From contig NZ_CP011809.2 in the NCBI RefSeq assembly GCF_001029105.3, forward strand, positions 40,369 through 104,368: a stretch of 64,000 bases of DNA. Direction: 5' to 3'. The notes below the pieces were generated by a model that was not told the DNA's origin, did not search any database, and saw only the letters and a program-made list of their open reading frames with translations. Each line of letters begins with the position of its first letter. Within the stretch, counting starts at the first letter, position 1. The position numbers were made by a program, and so were the translations under genes. The stretch comes from Pandoraea faecigallinarum (GTDB lineage Bacteria; Pseudomonadota; Gammaproteobacteria; Burkholderiales; Burkholderiaceae). Of this stretch, positions 9,129-19,192 are shown in pieces.

Positions 9129-10042
9129 GAGACTGTTTCAAAAAGGCGGCTCAGCGCGCCGGAAGATGTTCCAGCAGACGAGAGAACAGCCGAGTTTGAG
9201 GAATGCCTCGTGAATGTCATCCCGACGTTCGAAGCGAATGCGAAGACGGCGAAAGTTGTGAAGCCACGCATGAGTACGTTCGACAACCCAGCGGAATTTG
9301 CCCAAGCCACTGCCGTGTTCTGTCCGGCGCCTGGCGATCACCGGTTTGATGCCGCGCTCGCGAAGCCGCTGACGATGCGGCTCGGAATCATAGCCACGGT
9401 CTGCGAAGATGACTTTGGGCTTCAGAAGCGGTTGGCCGCGCACGCCGCGAATGGGTGGGATCGCGTCGACGAGCGGCAGCAACTGGGTGACGTCGTTGCG
9501 GTTCGCGCCGGTCAGGATTGCGCTGACGGGGATGCCATTTGCATCGACGAGGATGTGATGCTTGGAACCTGGTCGCGAGCGATCCGTGGGGTTCGGGCCC
9601 GTTTTTCGCCCGCCCCAACGGCTCGCACCGACGATGAATCGACGGCTGCTCGTGAGAAATCGAGCTCGCCAGCCTCGCGTAACTTGTCCAGCAGTAGCTG
9701 GTGCAACCTGATCCATACGCCGGCTTTCTGCCAGTCGCGCAAGCGCCTCCAGCAGGTTGGCCCCGAACCGAATCCCAACTTGGTCGACAGGTCGCACCAG
9801 CGTATCCCGGTCTTGAACACGAACAGGATGCCGTTCAGTGCAGCTCGGTTTGAACCGGTAGCCGCCCTGGATATTCCGGGCGTCGCGGTTTTGGCGGCGG
9901 CAGCAAAGGTTCGATCAGTGCCCACAGCTCGTCGTCAATGATCGGCGTGCCCATCCCCTCGGTTCCTGTTGTTCAGATGGACAAGGTTAACAGCTTGCCG
10001 AAAAGGTTAACAGCCCCCTTGGGCTCTTTTTGAAACGGTCTC
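9129..10042 (-). mobile_element. IS5-family element (IS427-like) copy 1, TAA target duplication
   Basis: Ends GAGACTGTTTCAAAAAG and its partner GAGACCGTTTCAAAAAG bound the element. TAA is repeated at 9126-9128 and 10043-10045. It has inserted 62 bp upstream of the leucine-repeat gene and may have displaced that gene's original promoter. Confidence 0.9.
9138..9954 (-). pseudogene. IS427-like transposase copy 1, N-terminal frameshift
   Basis: This is the same transposase as the copy at 16834-17651 but lacks one base in the segment reading GGCTACCGGTTCAAACC (copy 2 has GGTTTCAAACC). The shift separates the start MGTPIIDDELW from NRAALNGILF. The catalytic frame (LPLVDAIPP, IFADRGYDSEPHRQRL, WVVERTHAWL) is intact. 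The normal frame change between the two overlapping frames is also present, so this copy needs two shifts and is probably dead. Confidence 0.8.
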
Positions 10043-10301
10043 TAAGGGAGTATGGTCATCGCCTTGCGAAGGCGCAACTGAGATAAATACACGCCGAACA
10101 CAAGCAGCAGGACGACTCCCCCGCAGGCTCTTATGGACATAGTACGGATCGCGCTGATTGTTTCCGCCGCAAAGCGACGCATCAGGTGGGGCGCTCGATA
10201 GCGAGCACATCGCGGCCGGTTCGTGCGCGTTGTTGATTTTCACCAAATATTGACCCGGGGTTTTCATCGAAATTTGACCCACCCCAAACAGCGTAGTACA
10301 T

Positions 10302-11099
10302 CTACTTCTGTGTGGATAAGTCGTCGGTTTCCGTGCCCTTGAGGGCCGTTTTCCGCGATACCCGAGACTTTGCCGAACTGGTCTTGAAACGCCAGGACTC
10401 ATTGCCCGTTTCTACGATGTGGCAGTGATGCGTCACCCGGTCGAGCAGCGCAGTTGTCATCTTCGCATCCCCGAATACGCTGGCCCATTCGCCAAAGCTC
10501 AGGTTCGTTGTTATTGCCACGCTGGTGTGCTCGTACAGTTTCGAGAGCAGGTGAAATAGCAGCGCGCCGCCCGTCTGACTGAATGGCAGATAGCCCAGCT
10601 CGTCGAGGATCACCATATCCACGTACATCAACTTGTGTGCTATTTGGCCTTGCTTACCGATAGCCTTCTCCTGCTCCAGCGCGTTCGTCAGTTCCACTGT
10701 CGAGAAGTACCTAACTCGCTTGCCCTGGCGCTGCACCGCTTGGATCCCTATGGCGGTGGCCAAGTGCGTCTTGCCCGTACCTGGCCCGCCGATAAAGACG
10801 ACGTTGTGTGCACTCGAGAGAAACGTCAGATCGTGCAGTTCGCGCACCAACACTTCATCTACGTGCGCTTGGCCAAAATCGAATCCCGTGAGATCTCGAT
10901 GCGCAGGGAAACGAGCTGCAGTCATCTGATAAGCAATAGATCGGACCTGGCGCTCTGCCGTCTCGGCCATCAGTAGTTGCTTCATGAAACGCTCAGGATC
11001 AAACTCCGTGTGCCTGGATTGCGCGAGCAACTCTGGCCAACTGCTTGCCATGCCATGCAACTTCAAACCTTTAAGCTGGGCGGTGATGTCGTTAGACAT
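10302..11099 (-). CDS. istB: IS21 helper ATPase IstB
   Basis: This 265-residue AAA+ ATPase assists IstA in target DNA selection. Walker A is [11 protein letters not shown] (about residues 105-115), Walker B is [11 protein letters not shown] and the sensor region is [12 protein letters not shown]. The start at 11099 overlaps the end of istA by 8 bp, the usual translational coupling. Unlike the copy at 3519, all motifs are in a single frame. Confidence 0.95.
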   Translation of the reverse strand: MSNDITAQLKGLKLHGMASSWPELLAQSRHTEFDPERFMKQLLMAETAERQVRSIAYQMTAARFPAHRDLTGFDFGQAHVDEVLVRELHDLTFLSSAHNVVFIGGPGTGKTHLATAIGIQAVQRQGKRVRYFSTVELTNALEQEKAIGKQGQIAHKLMYVDMVILDELGYLPFSQTGGALLFHLLSKLYEHTSVAITTNLSFGEWASVFGDAKMTTALLDRVTHHCHIVETGNESWRFKTSSAKSRVSRKTALKGTETDDLSTQK

Positions 11100-12606
11100 G
11101 GCGATTCTCCGGAGCATTGGGCCGCAGGCGCTCATAGCGATCGACATCCGCTAAGGGCTCTTCGGTCAGATGCAGTTTGGTCGGGGTGGGCAATAACGGC
11201 CCAACTGGCGTTTTGAGTCGACTCAGCACATTGATGACATGCTCCGCACTCGGCCGGCCGGATTCCAGGGTAATTTTTACGGCAGTCAGCACGGCGTCTA
11301 AGCCATGGTCACGCACTGCCGCCAGCACTTGAGTCATAACCCGGTCACCACCAGGCTGTTTGAGCAAGTAGTGCTGTAAGCGCTGCAGCGGCACCGGCAT
11401 CGTCGCAAATGGTGCTCCGTTGCGCAGTGCACCGGGCTTGCGCTCCACCAGGTCGATGTAGTGGCGCCAATCGTAAAAGGTGAGATATCGTTCAAAGCTA
11501 CGCTCATGTCGGGCAACTTCTTGCCCTTCGGAAACGATGCTCAGATATGTCGGGTAGCTGCGCACGCTAACGACCTGATTGGTCAGACTCGACGGCACAC
11601 TGTAGCGATTGCGTTGGAAGTGGATCAGGCTCGTTGAGGAGACGCGTAGCGTCTGCTCAACATATCCATCAAATGGCTTGGGGTTGGGCATCAACTTCGT
11701 TCGTTCATCTTGCAACGCGTCAGCGATGGTGATCTCGGGCCACTGCGGGTGTTTGCCTTGCCACGCGCATAGGCATTGGTCAGCCACCCACTCGTTGAGC
11801 GTCGCCAAAGTTTCCCATCGACGCTCGGCAGCTTCATGCCAAATCTGTCGCCGTCGATCTTGCACATTCTTCTCAACGATCCCTTTTTCCCAACCGGCGG
11901 CACGATTGCAGAACTCTGGCTCGAAGAGGTAGTGGCCACACATTGCCTCAAAACGAGCGTTGATCGCTCGCTCTTTGCCTCGGCCGACCTTGTCGACCGC
12001 CGTCTTCATGTTGTCGTAGATGCCTCGGCGAGGCACGCCACCAAATGCCGCAAAAGCTCGAGCATGTGCGTCGAATAGCATCTCGTGGCTCTGCGTGGGA
12101 TAGGCGACTAACCAGAAAGCGCGGCTGGCGTTGAGTTTGACGTGAGCGACTTCAAGCCGTCGGCGCAAGCCTCCCACGAAGGCATACTCACAGCTCCAGT
12201 CAAACTGGAAGGCCTCTCCGGGATCGAATGCCAACGGCACATAAGCTTTGGTGCGTGGCGCCTGAGATTGCGCCTCGTGCCAGTGCCGCACAAACGCGCT
12301 CACTCGCGCGTAGCTGCCGGCATAACCCTGTGAACGTATCGCCTCAAACATGAAGCGAGCCGTACGCCGATCGCGCTTCGGCCGATGGCTGTCGGTACAT
12401 AACCAGCCACTCAGTTGTTCGGCCCACTCGTCGACGACGCTGAGGCCGTTTCGCTTGGGGTAATGTGGCTCGACCGCATCGGGCTGGCGCAGCCAGCTGC
12501 GTATCGTGTTTCGGGACAGGCCCGTGCGTCGCGCGATCTCTCGCAGCGGTACCTTCTCGCGGATATACATCCGCCTGATCTTGGCTAGCATGCCCACCGT
12601 GATCAC
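11092..12606 (-). CDS. istA: IS21 transposase IstA
   Basis: This is a 504-residue DDE recombinase. An N-terminal HTH ([21 protein letters not shown], residues 18-39) binds the termini. The rve-type core begins at [10 protein letters not shown] and continues through [15 protein letters not shown] and [11 protein letters not shown]. The C-terminal beta-rich domain has [17 protein letters not shown]. The length is normal for IstA. The element appears complete and potentially active. Confidence 0.95.
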   Translation of the reverse strand: MITVGMLAKIRRMYIREKVPLREIARRTGLSRNTIRSWLRQPDAVEPHYPKRNGLSVVDEWAEQLSGWLCTDSHRPKRDRRTARFMFEAIRSQGYAGSYARVSAFVRHWHEAQSQAPRTKAYVPLAFDPGEAFQFDWSCEYAFVGGLRRRLEVAHVKLNASRAFWLVAYPTQSHEMLFDAHARAFAAFGGVPRRGIYDNMKTAVDKVGRGKERAINARFEAMCGHYLFEPEFCNRAAGWEKGIVEKNVQDRRRQIWHEAAERRWETLATLNEWVADQCLCAWQGKHPQWPEITIADALQDERTKLMPNPKPFDGYVEQTLRVSSTSLIHFQRNRYSVPSSLTNQVVSVRSYPTYLSIVSEGQEVARHERSFERYLTFYDWRHYIDLVERKPGALRNGAPFATMPVPLQRLQHYLLKQPGGDRVMTQVLAAVRDHGLDAVLTAVKITLESGRPSAEHVINVLSRLKTPVGPLLPTPTKLHLTEEPLADVDRYERLRPNAPENRHV

Positions 12607-12676
12607 CTTGGTATCTCCTGCTCAAAGGTTGAGCAGGACATTGAATCACGTGGGTCAATTTTCGATGAAAACTACA

Positions 12677-13219
12677 CCCCTCAAAGGGTCAGTTCTTGGT
12701 GCACATCAACACGTGCGCGTGCCACATTGCGCACGTGGCGAACGTTCGTCGCCGGGCACCGGGACGTGCAAGCTTGGCCCGCTCGAGCGAGGCAAGTTGG
12801 GTCTCGGTGAGCACCAGCCCTTCCTGCGCAGATTTGGCCTCCAACGCCGTCAGGCGTTTGTTCATGGTCTCGAGGTCGTGACGTAGCCAGATGCTGCGCA
12901 CGCCCTGAGGCGAGACGTGCAACGCATGACGCTTGAGCACCTCATTGGCGATGCGAATCTGGCCATAGGCGGGCAACTCCAGGGCCAACTCGACCACTGC
13001 GGCTTCAACCTGCGGATCCACGCGATTCTTGGGCTGCGGGCGCCGCCGAGAGATTTCCTGCAGGGCGGCTTCGCCGCCCGTCTCGTACAGTTCTTTGAAT
13101 CGGTAAAAACTGTCGCGTGAATAGCCCATCACGCGACAGGCTTGACTGACATTACCGAGCTGGCGGGCCAGCTCAAGGATGCCGACTTTGGCACGAATGA
13201 CTTTCTGATCTTGAGTCAT
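12677..13219 (-). pseudogene. IS481-like transposase, N-terminal fragment
   Basis: About 155 recognisable residues survive: [20 protein letters not shown], an HTH region ([20 protein letters not shown]) and [33 protein letters not shown]. No DDE core follows. The last 25 codons are unrelated sequence before the IS21 end. The start at 13219 is preceded by AAGGAG. Confidence 0.75.
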
Positions 13220-13568
13220 GGTGGACTCCTTGCGGTTCAGGGACCGCAACGTTGCCGTCACTGGATGCGACGAACAACGCTGTGCCCCGGGAGAAACCGA
13301 CAGCTGTCAGATTTAGTCTAGGCTATTGCACCTCATTCGTAAATGGCACTTTTGGCAGCTATGTGGTCACTACCCCTTCTTCGACAGCCGCCACCGCGAG
13401 GTGAGCGCAAGCCGCCGCGTGAGGTGAGTCAAACGCCGGTTCTTGCCGTCATTGTCGGCCGCATAGGCAAAGGCCCCTATCGGGTGAACACCTGAGGTGT
13501 GCGCCGTCGCCGACGGCTCGGGTTCGGCCGACGCGTCCTTCTGCCCGCCGGGCGGTGCGCGGCCCTCA
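13220..13568. other. Intergenic with effector-associated repeat copy 1
   Basis: It probably holds the left end of the IS481-like element (to about 13290) and then GC-rich non-coding DNA. The only structured part I see is the repeat at 13440-13540, reported separately. Confidence 0.5.
13440..13540 (+). repeat. Effector-associated repeat, copy 1
   Basis: Core GGTGAACACCTGAGGTG at 13484-13500 is built from overlapping palindromes GGTGAACACC and CACCTGAGGTG. It is preceded by TTGCCGTCATTGTCGGCC and followed by GCGCCGTCGCC. The same order occurs at 15655-15765 and, more diverged, at 28568-28640. Copies 1 and 2 lie at either end of the metallophosphoesterase gene as direct repeats. Confidence 0.7.
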
Positions 13569-15530
13569 TCAAACCGACCAAGTCTGTCGCCGTCTACGTA
13601 TTGCGACAGCACCGTTGGGTGGCGCGTAAATGGCACACGCGCTGGGCTTATAGTCCCAGTTCTCACCGGCCCGCGCGTTAAGGCCGAGCGCGCTTCTCTT
13701 CTGGAGATCAGCCACGCCATCGTGACCATGCGCTACGCCACAACCGAGAAGCTTCGAGACACATTCACAATCGGCTTGGCTAGGTCGGAAGCTCGTCTGG
13801 AACGACACCCGAACCGCCTCGCTTTCCGCCAATTGGGCGGCATACTGCCAATCGACACCTTCGGGCGCTTTCCACCATGCGTCTTCCGGAAGATCGTCGG
13901 GATACCCGTTCGGGAACTCAACCGGTTCAAGCCTCGTGTAGTTGGGGGCCCTAGTTTGTATGTCTGAGTTGGCTATGAAGTCTCTCCCCGCCGAAGATTC
14001 ACGGAGTATACCCATAATCATCGATTTCTCCGCCCGGGTAAGCTCTCCTTTCTTCTCCGAAAGCTTGATCCGTTTGCCCGCCTGAATATCGGCAACGAGC
14101 TTTTCCGGGTTGTCCTTATAATCCGCCGCGCGCAAAAATCCGCCTGCGTACCATAGGGTGCCGTTCGGCCCCGGTCTTAGGCCTTGGTGCGTGAACAATA
14201 TGTTGGTTGATTTCGAGAAGTAAGCGTGCCGAAACACTTTTTTTTCGTGCGCTATCCAATCTTTGAGCTTTTTTGTGCTCCACGCAAAGTCCCCATATGT
14301 GGACATTTTCCCGGCGCTCGGGTCTGCCTTCAGTTGATACTCCTGCGTAACCCGATGGTCATCGTGATTGCCAAAAAGAGTAATCACCCCCATGGCGGCC
14401 AATTGCTCACGGAGCCAACATTCCACATCTTTATCCAACGAAAATCTATCGTGGCAGACATCCCCCACAAAGATAAGCTCCGTGACGCCTCGGCGAAAAT
14501 CCAGGTGGTTCTTCAGTTCGCGTAGGGCCGCCCGATATTCCTCGTTTTCCTGGTAAGCTACAAAGTTAGGTCCGTGCCGTTCGCGCACCGCCCGCGCTTC
14601 AGCCTTGAGCAGTTGGCACACAAGCGCACGTCCCCTTGCGCTCTTGATTCGGATCACGCCAGCCTGAATGGCAAGCATGATCGCGCGAACCGCACTGCCG
14701 TCGCCGTCGCCGCCCGCGATCACCTCAGGGTGCGCACGGCTAACCGCGGGCTTGTCGAGCGCAGGGATATCGAGCAACGATTCGACATAATTTCGGGTGT
14801 CCGCGTCTAAATCCGCCGCGATACTCGCCATGGTATAGGCGGCTTCAGTACGAATCGCCGCGGCTCTCATCGAGGCTAAGCGGGGCTCCGGGTCTGCCAC
14901 GGTAACGGCTGCTGCAAAGTCCTTGTACGCGTTCGCGCGATTCTCCCCCCAAGCCTGCCCAATCCCCCCTAGCACAACGGCGCTCAGCGCCACTAACCCG
15001 CCGAAGCCCCATACCGCTGCGCTCGACGCCAACAAATACGGCGCCACGGCCCATACCCCCACAGCGACTAAAATACCTATTAAAGTCCCCAGCTTCTCGA
15101 GCACCTTCTCCGCCACGTCCGGCCCGAGTTTTCTTTTTTGGACTTCTTGGAGCACTTCCTCGACACCGTCCACCGCTTTAGAAATCGAGGTAAGTATCTT
15201 GTCGGGTGCCGCCTGCGGTTGTGCGCAATGCTGTTTCAGCTCGGTGATTGCCGTTTCACAATTACGCAATCCCTGATCAATAAAACCGCCCTTCACCGAG
15301 TCAGTTAAAACTCTCGTTACCTTCGAGAGTTCATACGTACAATCCACCAATGCCTGCGACATTGCGTCGCCGATGCCGTTGTTTTGCGGGGCCAACGAGG
15401 TGCTATTTACGCTGGCCGAGCGCAGCCGAACCTGTGGATCCAATACCATAGTGACTAAATTCCCGACGGTGGCGCAGTTCGCCAACGGTTGACACATCAC
15501 GGTGCGGCACGGTGTCGTGGCCACGCTCAC
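13569..15530 (-). CDS. Metallophosphoesterase-domain membrane protein, candidate effector
   Basis: A protein of about 650 residues. Residues 1-145 are polar and helical with no signal peptide. Two adjacent hydrophobic segments (ILVAVGVWAVAPYLL, GFGGLVALSAVVLGGIG) lie near 150-190. A calcineurin-like phosphoesterase domain follows from about 345 with FVGDVCHDRF, VITLFGNHDDH (GNHD motif) and ILFTHQGLRPG, which supply the metal ligands. Upstream ATGs at 15497 and 15449 are alternative starts; none has a clear ribosome-binding site, so the N-terminus is uncertain. The C-terminal 120 residues are unrecognised. Enzyme class is secure; substrate unknown. The effector idea rests on membrane hairpin, plasmid context and the shared upstream repeat. 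Confidence 0.75.
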   Translation of the reverse strand: MSVATTPCRTVMCQPLANCATVGNLVTMVLDPQVRLRSASVNSTSLAPQNNGIGDAMSQALVDCTYELSKVTRVLTDSVKGGFIDQGLRNCETAITELKQHCAQPQAAPDKILTSISKAVDGVEEVLQEVQKRKLGPDVAEKVLEKLGTLIGILVAVGVWAVAPYLLASSAAVWGFGGLVALSAVVLGGIGQAWGENRANAYKDFAAAVTVADPEPRLASMRAAAIRTEAAYTMASIAADLDADTRNYVESLLDIPALDKPAVSRAHPEVIAGGDGDGSAVRAIMLAIQAGVIRIKSARGRALVCQLLKAEARAVRERHGPNFVAYQENEEYRAALRELKNHLDFRRGVTELIFVGDVCHDRFSLDKDVECWLREQLAAMGVITLFGNHDDHRVTQEYQLKADPSAGKMSTYGDFAWSTKKLKDWIAHEKKVFRHAYFSKSTNILFTHQGLRPGPNGTLWYAGGFLRAADYKDNPEKLVADIQAGKRIKLSEKKGELTRAEKSMIMGILRESSAGRDFIANSDIQTRAPNYTRLEPVEFPNGYPDDLPEDAWWKAPEGVDWQYAAQLAESEAVRVSFQTSFRPSQADCECVSKLLGCGVAHGHDGVADLQKRSALGLNARAGENWDYKPSACAIYAPPNGAVAIRRRRQTWSV

Positions 15531-15654
15531 GCGCTAGCGAGAACGCGATGCCCGTCCGACAGGTCGGCGGGGGGTGCGGCTCGCCAACGCCGCGTGGGGG
15601 AGCGGGCCACAGCCTGCCGTGGCCCCGCCTCGTTTCGATGAGGCGGCATGGGGC

Positions 15655-15765
15655 GTCTTGCCATCATTATCCGCATGGCCAGTCAGGTCGGCGTCAGGTG
15701 AACACCTGAGGTGGGCGCCATCGCTGGCTGCGGCGGCCGACGTTCGCCGCGGCGCGGGGGGCAGG
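15655..15765 (+). repeat. Effector-associated repeat, copy 2
   Basis: The core GGTGAACACCTGAGGTG lies at 15697-15713, preceded by TTGCCATCATTATCCGCATG and followed by GCGCCATCGCTGGC. It lies 125-235 bp upstream of the minus-strand metallophosphoesterase gene, a position suited to a promoter or operator. On the minus strand the conserved TGCGGATAATGATGG segment could supply a -10-like sequence, but this is speculative. Confidence 0.7.
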
Positions 15766-15816
15766 TCGCCGCCCGAGGGCAGTGGGCTAAGCGGTTGATT
15801 GGGCGGGATTGGTGGG

Positions 15817-15853
15817 AGTAATGTAAATAGATGGTTGAGAACGGTTCTTATCC
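15817..15853 (+). promoter_or_regulatory. Fur-box-like conserved element, copy 1
   Basis: AGTAATGTAAATAGATGG runs into TTGAGAACGGTTCTTATCC. Related 37-bp elements occur at 24456-24493 (minus), 28668-28704 and 34635-34671. The GAGAA-N3-TTCT(T/C) palindrome resembles a Fur box. In the other three places a toxin-antitoxin operon follows downstream in the same orientation; here IS6 type C follows instead. Confidence 0.5.
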
Positions 15854-15971
15854 GGGAAGCCCCTCGCCGGCCGCACGGGCGGGGCGGGGCGGGGGAGCCG
15901 GGGCTGCGCGGTCCTCTGACTGGTCCTCACGGCACTGTCACGTTATCGGTAAGTTGGCGTACGATGAAGCG

Positions 15972-16704
15972 ATGAGAAAACCAAAATCGCTCTATCACGG
16001 CCACCGATTCCCAGCGTCGGTCATCAGCCATGCCGTGCGTTGGTACTTCCGATTTCAGCTCAGCCTGCGCGACATCGAAGCGTTGCTGTTCGAGCGCGGG
16101 GTGATAGTCAGCTACGAGACGATCCGCCGCTGGTGCGACAAGTTTGGCGCGGGCTTTGCCCACCGGGTCAAAGCGGCACGCCGCAAGCCCGGTAGCACGT
16201 GGTACCTCGACGAGATGTGCGTGGGTCTGCGCGGTGAGCCGTACCTGCTGTGGCGCGCCGTCGACGCGCATGGCGCGCAACTCGCATCCTGCTGCAGAAG
16301 CGGCGCGATAAGGCGGCCGCCAAGCGCTTCTTCAAGCGCGTGCTGCGCTCGAACCCGGTGCCGCACAAGATCGTGACCGATCAACTGCGCAGCTATGCGG
16401 CGGCCAAGCAGACATCCCGGCGCTGGCCAATGTGAAGCATGTGTTTGTCAAAGCAGCGGCTCGGGTCGACAACCGCGCGGAGAACAGCCATCAGCCGACG
16501 CGGGAGCGCGAGCGGCGCATGCGGGGCTTTCGCGTCCCAGCGCGCACGCAAACCTTCCTCTCGAGCTTCGGGCCAATCCGGCAACACTTCGCACTCAAAC
16601 GACATTTGCTGCGCGCGCCGCTCTTTCGCAAACAGCTCGCGGTGCACTTTGCTCAATGGCGTGAATTCACCCAGGTTGCCCAAACTCCGTCTCATACTTT
16701 TTGA
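15972..16704 (+). pseudogene. IS6 type C transposase, two frameshifts
   Basis: Compared with the intact copy at 33387-34121, one base is missing at about 16284 (ACTCGCATCC against ACTCGACATCC) and another near 16408 (CCAAGCAGACATC against CTAAAGCCGACATC). The first shift lies between the first and second catalytic aspartates, so the product cannot be active. Confidence 0.88.
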
Positions 16705-16749
16705 ATCGCTGTCGATTCGTGCATCGGCTTCGACGACATCCCTAAGAGA

Positions 16750-17660
16750 CCGTTTCAAAAAGAGCCCAAGGGGGCTGTTAACCTTTTCGGCAAGCTGTTA
16801 ACCTTGTCCATCTGAACAACAGGAACCGAGGGGATGGGCACGCCGATCATTGACGACGAGCTGTGGGCACTGATCGAACCTTTGCTGCCGCCGCCAAAAC
16901 CGCGACGCCCGGAATATCCAGGGCGGCTACCGGTTTCAAACCGAGCTGCACTGAACGGCATCCTGTTCGTGTTCAAGACCGGGATACGCTGGTGCGACCT
17001 GTCGACCAAGTTGGGATTCGGTTCGGGGCCAACCTGCTGGAGGCGCTTGCGCGACTGGCAGAAAGCCGGCGTATGGATCAGGTTGCACCAGCTACTGCTG
17101 GACAAGTTACGCGAGGCTGGCGAGCTCGATTTCTCACGAGCAGCCGTCGATTCATCGTCGGTGCGAGCCGTTGGGGCGGGCGAAAAACGGGCCCGAACCC
17201 CACGGATCGCTCGCGACCAGGTTCCAAGCATCACATCCTCGTCGATGCAAATGGCATCCCCGTCAGCGCAATCCTGACCGGCGCGAACCGCAACGACGTC
17301 ACCCAGTTGCTGCCGCTCGTCGACGCGATCCCACCCATTCGCGGCGTGCGCGGCCAACCGCTTCTGAAGCCCAAAGTCATCTTCGCAGACCGTGGCTACG
17401 ATTCCGAGCCGCATCGTCAGCGGCTTCGCGAGCGCGGCATCAAACCGGTGATCGCCAGGCGCCGGACAGAACACGGCAGTGGCTTGGGCAAATTCCGCTG
17501 GGTTGTCGAACGTACTCATGCGTGGCTTCACAACTCTCGCCGTCTTCGCATTCGCTTCGAACGTCGGGATGACATTCACGAGGCATTCCTCAAACTCGGC
17601 TGTTCTCTCGTCTGCTGGAACATCTTCCGGCGCGCTGAGCCGTCTTTTTGAAACAGTCTC
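16750..17660 (+). mobile_element. IS5-family element (IS427-like) copy 2, TAA target duplication
   Basis: The ends GAGACCGTTTCAAAAAG / GAGACTGTTTCAAAAAG are flanked by TAA at 16747-16749 and 17661-17663. The target is the right terminus of an IS6 type C element. Copy 1 of the same element is at 9129-10042 in the opposite orientation. Confidence 0.92.
16834..17651 (+). CDS. IS427-like transposase (frame-fused orfAB)
   Basis: OrfA (16834-17277) encodes MGTPIIDDELWALIEPLLPP with the N-terminal domain and the first aspartate region (LDFSRAAVDSSSVRAV). OrfB is in the -1 frame to 17651 with SKHHILVDANG, IFADRGYDSEPHRQRL and WVVERTHAWLHN. The overlap contains GGGCGAAAAACGGGCCC, where a -1 ribosomal frameshift would join the two, as is known for this IS5 subgroup. 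The N-terminus is intact here, unlike copy 1. Confidence 0.85.
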
Positions 17661-17761
17661 TAAGTTGACAACGCCGCACAAAGCCCTGAATACCGCTCGC
17701 CTCGCGAGTTCAGGCGTAATGCGGTGTCATCAACCTAACGGTGTCCGCGTGTCTTGAGTTA

Positions 17762-18862
17762 CTAACTTTTTAGAAAGTAAATTCATTGTGCCGCATATTG
17801 GCACTCGGGTTGTTGGAAGAACGATTTGACGAGTTCGGGCAGTTTTTGGATTCGCCGCAGGGCGCCAAGTGCGAGTTTTTTCATGTCATCGCTGTTTTGC
17901 ACAAGGCGTCGGCTGACCTGGCGTTTGACATGCGCCCACACTTGTTCGTCCGGGTTCAGTTGCGGTGCGTACGGCGGCAGGTAGAACAGCTTGAGCCGGC
18001 CATCGAGCGATGCGACATAGTCTTTGACGAGCTTGGATTTATGGATGGGATGACCATCGACGATGAGGAACACGGGTTTTGTCGCGCCGATCATCAGGCG
18101 CGTGAGGAATTCTTTGAAGGTACGTGAGCTCACGGAACCTTCATGAATCATGAACCGGAAGTCGCCGCGTGGGCTGACTGCCGAGATCATATTCAACGAG
18201 AACCGGCGTCCGGTCACGGTAACGACAGGCGTTTGTCCAATCGGCGCCCAGGTTGTGCCGGTGTGGTAATCGGAACGAATGCCGGCTTCATCGGCGAAGT
18301 AGATCGTGGCACCTTCGGCACGGGCCTGGGCTTTGATCGCGGGATAGGTTTCGGCTTCCCACTGCTGGACTAACTTGGCATCTTGCTGCCACGCTTGGTA
18401 CAGCGGCTTTTGAACCGAGAACCCAAGCAGTTTCATCACGCGACTGACGGAGGCCAACGCCAGGGTTTTTCCGAACTGCCGTTTGATCAACTCGCCGATC
18501 AGCGACAATGTCCACAAACCGAATTCGAACTTGAACTGTTGCGGGGAGTTCTCGCGAACGGCTTGGGCAATCCAGCGCATTTCGTCGGCGCTGATCTTTG
18601 GCGGGCGACCGGAAATCGGTTTGGCCAGCAATGCATTTTGCCCGCCGTCAGCGAACTTCGCGAGCCAGCTAAAAATCGTGCGAACACTCAGGCCGTACGC
18701 AGCCGCCACGTTGGCTACCGCTTCGCCTGCGCGCACCGCTTTGACGGCTTGCTGGCGCATGACCTGGAGGGTGTGGTGGTCCAGTTTGCGACCGTCGGAT
18801 AAGCGTTTGCATTTCATCTCGACACTATATCGCAAAAGTGATTTTACTTTCTAAAATGTTAG
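17762..18862 (-). mobile_element. IS630-family element with TA target duplication
   Basis: Terminal repeats CTAACTTTTTAGAAAGTAAA and CTAACATTTTAGAAAGTAAA (reversed) are flanked by TA at 17760-17761 and 18863-18864, the characteristic IS630/Tc1 target. The interval 17676-17761 between this element and IS6 type C has no identifiable feature. Confidence 0.93.
17783..18835 (-). CDS. IS630-family transposase
   Basis: This 350-residue DDE transposase has an N-terminal HTH (VANVAAAYGLSVRTIFSWLAKF) and a second HTH-like region near SGRPPKISADE. The catalytic residues are in IYFADEAGIR, FLIVDGHPIHKS and LPPYAPQLNPDEQVW. The gene is full-length and undamaged. Confidence 0.95.
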   Translation of the reverse strand: MRYSVEMKCKRLSDGRKLDHHTLQVMRQQAVKAVRAGEAVANVAAAYGLSVRTIFSWLAKFADGGQNALLAKPISGRPPKISADEMRWIAQAVRENSPQQFKFEFGLWTLSLIGELIKRQFGKTLALASVSRVMKLLGFSVQKPLYQAWQQDAKLVQQWEAETYPAIKAQARAEGATIYFADEAGIRSDYHTGTTWAPIGQTPVVTVTGRRFSLNMISAVSPRGDFRFMIHEGSVSSRTFKEFLTRLMIGATKPVFLIVDGHPIHKSKLVKDYVASLDGRLKLFYLPPYAPQLNPDEQVWAHVKRQVSRRLVQNSDDMKKLALGALRRIQKLPELVKSFFQQPECQYAAQ

Positions 18863-18991
18863 TACACAGGCAACTCCACCGACAAACACGCCTCCACCAG
18901 TTCATGCGAAGTTTCGGAGCTATTGATCACGAAACGGACGCATACGGTTGACTGCTCGCGGAGGGCAAAAAAGCTCAGTTGAAGTCAGCGA

Positions 18992-19153
18992 GGCAGGCCC
19001 TGCCGCCTCCTATACCCTGCTTTCTCTAAACCAAATTCTAGCTTTCGCTTCGAAATCCGCGCTGTGACTGGTTTGCAATGCTTCGCACGCCTGAAAAGTT
19101 AACTTGCTGTTTACCGGCTCGCCAATTATTCTCCGGGTTAGCTGAACTTTTCA
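18992..19153. promoter_or_regulatory. Candidate parA operator region
   Basis: Within the 330-bp gap before parA, TGAAAAGTT (19092-19100) and its inverse AACTTTTCA (19145-19153) form a spaced inverted repeat that ends 40 bp before the parA start. GGCAGGCCCTGCC (18992-19004) is a separate 13-bp palindrome. Type Ia ParA proteins commonly autorepress from such sites. I saw no iteron array in this gap. Confidence 0.5.
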
Positions 19154-19192
19154 AGCAAACCGGGAAAATTCGCCAACAACCTGGATAGCACC

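Larger units (their letters stand above)
10231..12676 (-). mobile_element. IS21-family element 2 (2446 bp), intact
   Basis: The left end TGTTGATTTTCACC and the right end (reversed) TGTAGTTTTCATCG both lead into AAATTTGACCC-type repeats; the left end has two tandem repeat units. istA and istB are both open. It has cut an IS481-like element on its right side. Confidence 0.9.
15531..15930. other. GC-rich intergenic region upstream of the metallophosphoesterase gene
   Basis: This 400-bp stretch has no credible gene. It contains the effector-associated repeat copy 2 and one Fur-box-like element, listed separately. An IS6 type C terminus starts at 15931. Confidence 0.6.
15931..17675 (+). mobile_element. 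IS6-family element type C, copy 1, interrupted by IS5
   Basis: The left end is GGCACTGTCACGTTATCGG and the right end is AAGTTGACAACGCC at 17675. An IS427-like element sits at 16750-17660 within the last 20 bp of this element. Removing it restores the 829-bp structure seen in the intact type C copies. Confidence 0.88.
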
